A model generated the notes under the pieces. That model was given only the letters and a program-made list of their open reading frames with translations. It was not told where the DNA came from and made no database searches. A program made the position numbers and the translations under genes. From the NCBI GenBank assembly GCA_035772405.1, contig JAYKKM010000439.1, positions 522,001 through 586,000 on the forward strand: a DNA stretch of 64,000 nt, written 5' to 3'. Shown one piece after another: positions 14,101-26,100 of the stretch (the stretch's first letter is position 1; each line of letters opens with the position of its first letter). This DNA is from Chrysogorgia sp. JL179-B06. Taxonomy: Eukaryota > Cnidaria > Anthozoa > Scleralcyonacea > Chrysogorgiidae.

Positions 14101-17100
14101 TTATTTTTATTTTATTAAGCTTTGCCTTACATGATTACAATAATATGTCAATACATTCTTACAAATACAAGTTAGAAGGCGGGAAAACCGCAACAGCTGA
14201 AGGCCAATTACTGCGGATCCACATTGTTCAAGTCCTCTTGCAAAAGAGTGTTATCTTCTTCACTTGATATGCGTTTGAACAATTTCGTATCATCAGCGAA
14301 GGTTGCTACTGTCGACGAAGAAACGGCGTCGGGCACATCGTTGACGTAAAGTAGAAAGAGAATAGGGCCCAGGATAGATCCTTGTGGTACACCAGAAGTA
14401 CAGTAACTGGCAAAGGTAGAGATGTAGATCCAAGTACCGTGACTTGTTGTCGACGATGTTGAAGATAAGATTGAAACCAGGATAGTACAGTAGGGTGCCG
14501 TTGAATCCAAAATGACAAAGTTTATCCATCATCTTGCTATGGTTCACTTTGTCAAATGCCTTGGACATGTCGAGATAAATGACATCTATCTGCTCACCTC
14601 GATCCAGAAGTCTTCCAATTGAGTCCACAACTTGGATTAGTTGGGCAGTGCAGGATTTGCCTGGAGTGAAGCCATGTTGACAGTCGTTAATGATCTCTTG
14701 CAGATAGTATCTAATGTGGTTTAGTATGCATCGTTCCAATAATTTGGAAACGATACATAAAAGGGAAATTGGTCTGTAGTTCTCTACCCGATCTTTCTCT
14801 CCCTTTTTAAACACTGGAACGACATTGGCTAATTTCCACTCGTCCGGCACGACACCAAGTTGGATAGATTTATTGAAAAGACATGTGAGTGATGACGCAA
14901 TTTGATCGGCTGTCGCTTTTAGAATTCGGCCAGGGATTTCATCGGGTCCCAGTGCTTTGTCTGGATCTAGAGACTTTAGAGCATGGAGAACTTGATTTTC
15001 ATACAGAGTTAAATCATCTACGGTTGGTAAAGGAGAAACTGGTGGAACATCAGCATCGTAGGTGTCAGCCAACTAGCCTTGCTATCCTGAGAGACATCCT
15101 GAGTGAAGACTGAAGCGAAGTAGTTATTGAACATAGACGCAATGGTGTTCGGCTTGTTGGCAATTTTTGTATCATTTTTTGTTTTCCAAAAACAAATATA
15201 GTGCTAGTAATAATAAAAAATATAAAAAATATAATGCTAGTTATTATATATAATGCAAAAAAAATAAATATAATGCTAGTAATAATATATAATACAAATA
15301 TAATGCTAGTAATAATATATTGTATAGTGCTAGTTTTAGATTTTAACTTAAACAAGTTCCAAAAACGTTTTGGGTTTAAATGCAGATTGATCTCTAGAGT
15401 GTTAAAATACCGTTCTCGACTTTCTTTAGAAGATGTTTAACTTTAGATCTAAGTTTCTTGAATTGTTCATGCAGATAATTTGTAGGAGAACAAGCAAGTT
15501 TGCGTCGGACAGTATCTTTTTTATTTAACAAGTGTAATATTTCACTATTAAGCCAAGGCATGTTTTTTCTGCCTTTAACTCTTTTCATTGGGATGTATTT
15601 CTTAACGGCGGCAAGAAATGCGTCTTTCCAGCAAAGCCACGCTTTATTTATGTCGTCGTTATCTAATATCATGTCAGACAAGGTTAAAGATTTAAGAGCA
15701 GTACGAAGTCCGTCGATATCAGCCCGTTGGTAGTCATAAACCATTCTGTTTATTCTCGGCGGCCGACAAGGGCATCTCAAAAGTAATCAATGGCGCTGTG
15801 ATCAGTCACTATTCCGGAAACTTCTGGCAAGAGGATTTCACATATTTTCATTTGGTCGGGTATGCTAGTGATTAGCAAATCTAGAACGTTGTTCCCTCTT
15901 GTAGGACAAGTGTTTATTTGAGAATTTCACAAAACGTATTTCCGGTTGTTCTTTCTGTTGATTCGCGACCTGTGTTCTGCCAATCAATATTCGGTAGATT
16001 GAAATCTCCCGCAATGATGATGTCGTCATACTGATCACGAGTCACACCAAGAAAGTCGTTAAATTCGTTTAGCCAGTTTTCATCCGAATTTGGAGGTCTA
16101 TAGCATGAACATATCAACAAATGTGAATTTGAATCCGTAGTAACATCAACTGTTACAATTTCAATGTTGTGATTTGTTTGAGTTTCACGCACACATTTAA
16201 ATGATTCAGTTTTGATTGCCACAAGTACTCCGCCTCCTCTGCTACCCCTGTCCTTTCTAATGATTTCGTAACGTTGATCGAGAATCTCGCAGTTCAGTAT
16301 GTCTTTGTTCAACCAGGTTTCATTAACACATACAATATCACTGTCCTCCGAATAAACCAAGTCTTGAAATTGATGAATGTTATTAGTTACAGCCATACCT
16401 TGCTTGTGCAGGCTTTTCAAACTTCGAGCGTTTAATAGGAGACATTTTAACGGTACTTTGCTTGTTAACAAACCTGGTCCAGGATATTCCTCTCCACATC
16501 ACCAGACAAAAGAACCAGCATCAAGGAAAGAGATGCGATCAGCACGAGGCGGTAGATAATTAAAAGTTTGATGGAAGCAGGCAACGGTGCTTGTTTGGCC
16601 GTTAGCCGGTGAATTTTACGTGGAATTTTACGACGAAGTTTACGTTGGAGTTGACGATGAATTTTAACTGATGTAACAATTTCACACACATACAGAAGAT
16701 CACAGTTAGATATTGAGGGTGAAGTCTTCTTTTTTGCAAAAGTAGTCCATCAAAGAGTAGAAAAAGTAGAAGAAAAACTAACAAATTCCTGGAGCTTAAA
16801 ATTTCCCGCCTACGCGCCATGATGATCACGTCATGAGTGGTTCGATCGAGCGCTCTTTTTGGCTTTCCTTCTGGCAGTTTCCTTCCTCTTAAGTAGATGA
16901 CAGATTTCACTGTCAAACCATGGTGGCGAGCTGCGTCTTTTTAAGACTTTCGTTGGAATATGGCGCGTAGCTGCATTAATAAGACATTCGCTCCATCGTG
17001 TCCAATCGGCATCAATACTAGTATTAGAACTTGGAGGATCATTGGATGAAATTTCTTGTGAAATGAACAAAGATGAGAGGTTTGTAGAAAGATCTTTGTG

Positions 17101-20100
17101 TAGGATCTCCCAATCAGCTAAACGGTAATTAGTCATAGAAAAAGTCATAGATAAGTTCACGAAATTCTACGGCGCAAGGTGAAGAATTCCTAATCTGAAT
17201 AATATCCGAGTTCCATGTCAAATCCGGGAAATTAAAGTCGCCAGTTATGAGAACTTTTTCATAGTGTTCACTGATTTGTAAATTACTTGCGTAATACGTG
17301 CGAAACGCTATTATTATTTTATTATTTTTAATTTTTGGGCTCGCAGTAATTGGCATTTTGCTGTTGTGGTTACCCTGCCATAATAATTAACTGTAATTAG
17401 TTTTATAAGTAACATTAAGAATATATTGTTGTAAGAGCATTGAGACTATTGTATAATGCTCCTAATACGTCTTTATTATTATTATTATTATTTAATTTCG
17501 TAGCCAGATCAAAAAGTAAAGTCTGGCCAATGAAACATTCCCACCAATAATTGTTGGGACGTTAACCGATTTCTTTTTTACTCCGATTGCACTAATCCAC
17601 CCAACACTTTCCATATTATTGTCTCTCCTTCCATAAGTACTGTCTGTTGCATTGTCCTCACTATTCTTGTTACGTTCCTTTCTCCCTCAATCACTTTTGC
17701 CACCGCTTTGCTCGTCTTCTTCACACCACCACCCATACATCCAATAATAACTGGTACTACTTCCACTCTATAACCTGGTCTCTTCTCCCTAGTCTCAAAC
17801 GCAAGTTGTTGGTACTTTCGCAGTTTGGTTCGCGTTACCTCCTCTATATTCATTTCCATTGGGCACGACATTTCCACCAACCATATCTTCTTGTCTCTTT
17901 CGTCCTCCAGGGTCATATCGGGTCTACGTGCTGTACTCGTTTTCCTCATTCTGTACTCAAAGTCCCAACAAAGTTTGAATTCATTACCCTTGAGTACATG
18001 TCCCTTCTTCCATCTCTCTCCGTACCATACTGTGCTTTCAGGAAGAAGTCCTTTCACTATTGCCCAATTGACTCCTAATACAATCAGTGCATTATTGTGT
18101 CTGCAAAGGTATTCAGATCCCGCCAGTATTTCACATCCTGCAAGCAGGTGTTGAACGGTTTCATCGCGTTGTCCACATAACCTACACTTTCCATTGTATC
18201 TCCTATTCCTCGCATCGCTTTCCATTTCCGGGTTTCAACCATTTGTTCCAACATATTCATAATCCCTGCTGTCTTCTGTACTGTAATGTTTGAGCTCAAC
18301 CACATGTGGCTTTCTTTTTCCTGCCTTGCAAACACTTGGCTCTGCTTGACTTTCTCTTTATACTCGTTCTTTAGCTTATCCTGATATCGCTTCTTCATCT
18401 CCTTCTTCAACCCCTTCCAACAACCTGACCAATCATTCTCCACCTTCTCTCCATCTTTCCAAATCTCCTCCTGCCTGAAGTCGACTTCAAGTCCCATTTC
18501 CTGTTGTGCTTGTTCTGCTTCCCTTTTCAGGCTTTTGTACTCGCTGTTATACTCTCTCTTCCATGCTGTCCTTATCCAGCGGCTTGAGCTTAACACCATG
18601 TATGTTGCCACACGCACTTTCGTCTCTTTGTAGACCTGTCTCTAGACTCTTTAAACCTCGCCCGCCATCCTGCCTATTCATGTAGAGCCGTTCGTCACTT
18701 CCTTGCCTCCCAGCATTCCTTTTCTGCGTAAGATCTCCTTCACCATCATGTCAAGATCATATAGTTCCTTTTTGGTGAACTGGCAAACATTAATTGTTTA
18801 CGTAAAGCGTGCGTAACGTTAATTACTTGCGTAACGCTAATTACTTGTGTAATATGTGCGTAACGCTAATTACTTACGTAATGCGTGCGAAACGCTAATT
18901 ACTTACGTAACACGTGCGTAACGCTAATTACTTACGTAACACGTGCGTAACGCTAATTACTTACGCAGACCACCAAATACACCATCTGAATTTTTTGATA
19001 AATTTGAAAATTTAATCCAAGCTATGGATGATGAAAACAAAGAGATATATATTCTTGGTGATTTAAACTGTGATATGTTAAAAACAGTGTCTGATGCTCC
19101 AACCAAAAAATTAAAAGCATTACTTGAGGTATACCAGTTATCTCAATTGATTGATGAACCTACTAGAGTAACCATGACAACACTCATTGACTATATAATT
19201 ACAAATAAACCAGAGAAAATCTCTGATTCTGGTGTTATGCATACAGGAATCAGCGACCATAGTTTGGTGTTTGGAATTCGGAAAATATATGTTACTCAAA
19301 AGAAACAAGAAAATATTGCTGAGATTAGGAACATGAAAAATTTTGATAATCAAAAATTCATTGATGGATTACTAAATCAACATTGGGAATATGTTTACTT
19401 TTTCGGTGATGATCCAGATACTATGTGGGAAATTTGGAAACAATTATTCTTTGAAATTTTAGATAAGCATGCACCACTTCAACAAAAAAAAGTAAAATAA
19501 AAAAAACTCCCATGGGTTACAAGCAATATTAAAATGCTTGTAAACACAAGGGATAAATTAAAAAGAAAAGCCATTATTACGGGCCTTGAAATGGATTGGA
19601 TAAATTATAAAAATGCCAGAAATAAAGCAAATATAGAATTAAGAAATGCTAAAAAAGAGTATTATTCCAAGCGAATTGCTGGTCAAAAATTCAATCCTAA
19701 AGAGGCTTGGAAAACAATAAATAGCTTACTAGGCCGGAAAAATAAACCAACAATAGTAAATGAACTTAATATAAATGGAAATAAACTGACAAATACTAAA
19801 GACATTGCAGACGGCTTTAACAATTTCTTTACTGATATAGGCCCTGATTTAGCTAGCAAAATTGATTCTTCAAATCACAACTTTCAGGACTATATTAAGA
19901 GTTCAGAGTCAGAATTCAGTGTATTCAAGCCAATAACAACTGACATACTTTACCAACTACTTCATGGCCTTTGCAGTGCTAAAGCTACTGGCATTGATAA
20001 AATTTCAAATAAAATTCTCAAGATTGCAGCACCAATCATCTCAGATTCATTAACATTCATCTTTAATCAGGCTATTACACTATGTTCTTTTCCAAATGAA

Positions 20101-23100
20101 TGGAAAATAGCTAGAGTAATACCACTTTATAAAAATGGTCTTCGGAACTTGCCTGGGAACTATAGGCCAATTTCAGTTCTACCAGCTATAAGTAAAATTA
20201 TGGAACGGATTCTCTATAATCAATTATATGACTACTTGACAGAAAATGAGCTACTTTCAGAACATCAGTTTGGTTTTCGTAAGTTTCATTCTACTTCAAC
20301 TGCATTACTAGACTGTACAAACAGCTGGTATATAAATATGGACAAAAAACTGTTTAATTTAGTAGTATTCATAGACCTAAAAAAGGCTTTCGATACAGTT
20401 GATCACCAAATTTTACTAAAAAAATTAGAGCTATATGGAATCAAAGGGAAAGCACTTTCCCTATTAAAATCTTATTTAGAAGAACGTAGCCAAAAATGTC
20501 AAATTAATGGCATTGTTTCATCAGGGCGGAAAATTAAATGTGGTGTTCCCCAAGGCTCGATCTTGGGGCCACTATTCTTTTTATTATACATAAACGATTT
20601 AGCTGAATGCCTAAACGAAACTAAGCCACGATTATTTGCTGATGACACAAACTTAACAGCCTCTGGTGAGACGATAAATGATGTCGAGAGTGCAATGAAT
20701 TCTGACTTAGAGAATCTAAGGAAATGGTTAATAGCTAACAAACTTAGTCTGAATGCTATTTATTAGTGGTGCACACCAGTTACTTACTTTTTACTATACT
20801 CAGTATAGCATATAAATTATCTATTCTGTACTTGGTGTGCACTCCGCTGACCTATGTATAACTATGAAAGGTCTGTTTGAAACTGTTATATATATAGGTC
20901 AGTGGAGCGCACCCACTACTTACTTTGTACTAAGTGGTCGGTTGTATAACTGTTATATATGGGTCAGTGGAACACGCCCATCGTGGAAATCAGCTTTTGT
21001 TGACGTTGTAAGCGTGTTTAAATAAAGTTATCTATCTATCTATCTAATGCGTGCGAAACGCTAATTACTTACGTAATGCGTGCGAAACGCTAATTACTTA
21101 CGTAATGCGTGCGAAACGCTAATTACTTACGTAATGCGTGTGAAACGCTAATTACTTACGTAATGCGTGCGAAACGCTAATTACTTACGTAACACGTGCG
21201 TAACGCTAATTACTTACGTAATGCGTGCGAAACGCTAATTACTTACGTAATGCGTGCGAAACGCTAATTACTTACGTAATGCGTGCGAAACGCTAATTAC
21301 TTACGTAATGCGTGCGAAACGCTAATTACTTACGTAATGCGTGCGAAACGCTAATTACTTACGTAATGCGTGCGTAACGCTAATTACTTACGTAATGCGT
21401 GCGTAACGTTAATTACTTACGTAATGCGTGCGTAACGCTAATTACTTACGTAACGCTAATTACTTACGAACGCTAATTACTTACGTAATGCGTGTGTAAA
21501 GCTAATTACTTACGTAATGCGTGCGTAACGTTAATTACTTACGTAACACGTGCATAACGCTAATTACTTACGTAACACGCGCGTAACGCTAATTACTTAC
21601 GTAATGCGTGCGTAACGTTAATTACTTACGTAATGCGTGCGAAACGCTAATTACTTACGTAATGCGTGCGAAACGCTAATTACTTACGTAATGCGTGCGA
21701 AACGCTAATTACTTACGTAATGCGTGCGAAACGCTAATTACTTACGTAATGCGTGCGTAACGCTAATTACTTACGTAATGCGTGCGTAACGTTAATTACT
21801 TACGTAATGCGTGCGTAACGCTAATTACTTACGTAACGCTAATTACTTACGTAATGCGTGCGTAACGTTAATTACTTACGTAACGCTAATTACTTACGTA
21901 ATGCGTGTGTAAAGCTAATTACTTACGTAATGCGTGCGTAACGTTAATTACTTACGTAACACGTGCATAACGCTAATTACTTACGTAACACGCGCGTAAC
22001 GCTAATTACTTACGTAATGCGTGCGTAACGTTAATTACTTACGTAATGCGTGCGAAACGCTAATTACTACGTAATGCGTGCGAAACGCTAATTACTTACG
22101 TAATGCGTGCGAAACGCTAATTACTTACGTAATCCGTGCGTAACGCTAATTACTTACGTAATGCGTGCGTAACGTTAATTACTTACGTAATGCGTGCGTA
22201 ACGCTAATTACTTACGTAACGCTAATTACTTACGTAATGCGTGCGTAACGTTAATTACTTACGTAACGCTAATTACTTACGTAATGCGTGTGTAAAGCTA
22301 ATTACTTACGTAATGCGTGCGTAACGTTAATTACTTACGTAACACGTGCATAACGCTAATTACTTACGTAACACGCGCGTAACGCTAATTACTTACGTAA
22401 TGCGTGCGTAACGTTAATTACTTACGTAATGCGTGCGAAACGCTAGTTACTTACGTAATGCGTGCGAAACGCTAATTACTTACGTAATGCGTGCGTAACG
22501 CTAATTACTTACGTAATGCGTGCGTAACGCTAATTACTTACGTAATGTGCGTAACGTTAATTACTTACGTAACACGTGCATAACGCTAATTACTTACGTA
22601 ACGCTAATTACTTACGTAACGCTAATTACTTACGTAACGCTAATTACTTACGTAACACTAATCACTTGCGTAACACTAATTACTGGCGTAATGCGTGCGA
22701 AACGCAATTACTTACGTATATTACGCGTGCGTAACGCTTGTAACGCTAATTAGCAATAATTTTAAAAAGACATAACACTTTTCAAAATTAAGCGCTCACA
22801 AAACATACCATTCAGTTTGAATTCCTTTTTCTTCAAGTTCTTGAACAGCCTACAAAAAACCCACAGGCACTATATGTTACAATAAGCAATGTTTTTCACT
22901 AGGAAATTGTCAACAGAATGGCTATAAATGATAAACTTATTTCCTAGGACTTGATAATAACCATACACTGACGCACAAAAAACAGTACTGTAGTTCAAGG
23001 AATATTTTTATGTCTGCTTATCAGAATATTTTTGTGTCTACATGTATTTAATAGAATATTTTCTATGTCTATTTGTATGTCTATTTCTCAGAAAAGAATT

Positions 23101-26100
23101 GAACCTATAACCTTCTGATTGCCGGTGATATGTTCTACTGTAAACTGTACCATTGACCTCAGATGGAGAGCAAAGGTTACAATGATACTGTATACTGATT
23201 CGTTGATATATTTATTATATACATATATGGAAAAAGTGACTTCATGCCCCAACCAGGAATCGAAGCCTGGTCTCCGAATCAACGTTTCGGCGCTTTAACC
23301 TTTGAGCTACAGGCGCGGATTTAGAAGTTAGTCGCATAAATTAGATTTAGAATTTGCAATTCAAAATACCTGTGAATAACAATCCTATTGGATAGGTTTT
23401 TGTTCTGAATTATTCTTAAGAAAAGCATAACCAATAGGGTTGTTCATGAAGTGTCTAATTTATGCGACTAACTTCTAAATCCGCGCCTGAGCTATTGAGA
23501 CACGGTCAGAATAGTCAATTTATCAAGTCAATTTATCAAGTCAATTTATCGGAGTCTTTTTATGTCTATATTATCACAGTGTGTTTATGTCTATTTATCC
23601 GAATATTTTGATACAGTGTATCTATTGACTATTGAATGAAGATGTTATTGACTGAGAGTACAGCACCGTAGATGTGTATGTAGATATATACAGTAGTAGT
23701 ACGACAGTAGATGTGTATGGCATTGCATATAATTGTTGGGAAGATGAAATTTGACTTATAAAGTACAGTTAAAAATATAAGGTTTAACATGTAAGCAGAT
23801 CATTTGTTAAATGAATTAATTTATTGAATCACCTGCACCCCAGCATCTAATTCGTATTTCCTCAGACTATAACTTTCATCTTCATAAGAAACACACTCAA
23901 CAACAGCATCCTTCATCGCCGCTGCATCCCCATCACCAAATTTTACAGGAACACCAAACTCACACCGTTTGCGAGAAATGCAAAGTTTCACCTTGAAGTG
24001 AAAAAATACGCTAAAACTGTAAGTTAGGTTAGCTGGAAGTTGAGGTCAGATATGAATATCCTAAAGTGTGACCTAATTTAATGGGCTAAATGTAATTTAG
24101 GCAAGGTAAAAAAGGAGTCAATGTTAGTCAGCGGTCACTCAATTAAATATGTGAAGGGATCGCAGCACTTGTCAGAGTCTTGTCAGCGTGGTCTGAGCTT
24201 GACTGGTTTTGCGCGCGCTATCATTTGGTGGATACTTTGGAATCTCGTGCTCTTGCGCTTTGTTGTCCCACCCTCCTACACCTAAGGAAATGGAAAGTAA
24301 GTGTAATTTCCACTGCTTTGACAGTGTGACTGGTGCCTGGAGGTGGGCTGTGGCGGGGTTGCCATGGTTACCTCTACTCAGGGGGTGACATCCCCCTGTG
24401 ACTTGGCACCAATCCTCCAATAACGTCAATTGGTGATCTCTTTTTAACAGCTGCAAGTATAGAAGTGTTTTTTTCTCTCAACTACTTCTATATGATCTAC
24501 ATCATAATCAAATGCAAGATTACAGCTTAGGAGTTGTATTATTATGCACTTAAAACTATATATTTAGGCAGTTTAATAAACGAGCAGCAGTGTTTTATCA
24601 GATTTAAAACACGAGGGCGTGGCGCAAGCAGCCCTGCCAGGTCGCGAGCCAAATAAAGGGCCTAAAACGATAACCATCATGTAAATCCTACACATAGAAT
24701 AAAGCTTCTAGGGCATTTAGGGGCCCGTGAAAAACCATACTGTAACCACACCTTCCCCTGGACCGGCTCTTGGTGGTCCTGAGCCCAAGTGTCAGCTTAG
24801 ATCTAATAAAACATGTGCTGTGATTTTATTTATTAGGCTTCAAAAATGACACATTTGATAAGTTCATTGGTGTAGTAATTTTGAAAATCAATGTTGTCAC
24901 AGTCACCATGCCTCACAACCCAGAGAGTGTGCTCACTGCACCATGCAACTGCCCACGCAGTCAGATGCCACCAAAGTAGCCTACCCAGTTACCACTTCCA
25001 GCTTTACAGAGGTTAACAGAAAACGCCTGCAAAACTGGTTCCTGGATTATTAACGATCCAGTACATTCAACACCTGTGAACACCAACCACTACCACTGAT
25101 GGAAGGTAAACCTATGCGCCTGATGGTGGATACTGATGCTAAACCCCCAGCGGGCAAAAAGACGTCGATTCAACGTTGAAACGACGTCGCTCTTCGACGT
25201 CGATTCGACGTTGAAAAAAGGTTGAAAACGCAAATTGGATCGACGTTGTTTTCACGACGTCGAAACAACGTCGTTGAACGACGTGAAATCGACGTCGATT
25301 CAACGTCGATTCAACGTCAATTCGACGTCGATTCAACGTCAATTTCGCGACGTTGAAACGACGTCGCTCTTCGATGTCGATTTGACGGTGAAAAGAGTTG
25401 AAAACGCAAATTGGATCGACGTTGTTTTCACGACGTCGAAACAACATCGTTGAACGACGTGAAATCGACGTCGATTCAACGTCGATTCAACGTCGATTCA
25501 ACGTCAATTTCGCGACGTTGAAACGACGTCGCTCTTCGACGTCGATTTGACGTTGAAAAAAGGTTGAAAACGCAAATTGGATCGACGTTGTTTTCACGAC
25601 GTCGAAACAACATCGTTGAACGATGTGAAATCGACGTCGATTCAACGTCAATTCGACGTCGATTCAACGTCAATTTCGCGACGTTGAAACGACGTCGTTC
25701 TTCGACGTCGATTTGACGTTGAAAAAAGGTTGAAAACGCAAATTGGATCGACGTTGTTTTCACGACGTTGAAACAACGTCGTTGAACGACGTGAAATCGA
25801 CGTCGATTCAACGTCAATTTCAGTTATTGGAGTCACAAAAAAGGTTCAAAACCGTCCGTTTTTCGGAGTAAAATTACCCCCGTTTTTTTGAGAAAAACTA
25901 ACCCATGACTAACTACCATCCCTAGGTGTTTAGGAGTGAGATATTCCCACTTCGGAAGACCAACCGGTGACCTGTACCTACCACCCGCGCTTGCTTAACT
26001 TAACTTAACTTAACTTAACTTAACCTAAGGTTCCGCGACTAACCCGCTGCTCTAACCCGCCCATCTTGAATATATAGTAATATTTATCGTATATAATGAA

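Larger units (their letters stand above)
14096..16850 (-). pseudogene. CR1-like LINE B, nested inside LINE A
   Basis: In minus-strand order: a leader with a hydrophobic ORF (from 16820), a 2A-like motif (16475-16503), the apurinic endonuclease (16471-15914, with SDIVCVNETWL and IIAGDFNLPNIDW), TDHSAID at about 15795, and a basic linker (15780-15394). The N-terminal half of RT follows (15072-14293, with LGPDEIPGRILK, NYRPISLLCIVSK and DMSKAFDKVNH). RT then continues in other frames to 14208 (GVPQGSILGP, FADDTK). At least four frameshifts or stops and an AT-rich tandem insert (15190-15320) inactivate it. After RT the sequence jumps to the 3' tail (14096-14210), so the C-terminal domain is deleted. 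Confidence 0.8.

Noticed and set aside
18788..22757. CRISPR-like array of ~29-bp repeats
   Set aside because: Units are directly adjacent with no spacers, there are no cas genes, and the context is eukaryotic with introns. It is a satellite. The same holds for the 33-bp and 40-bp arrays.
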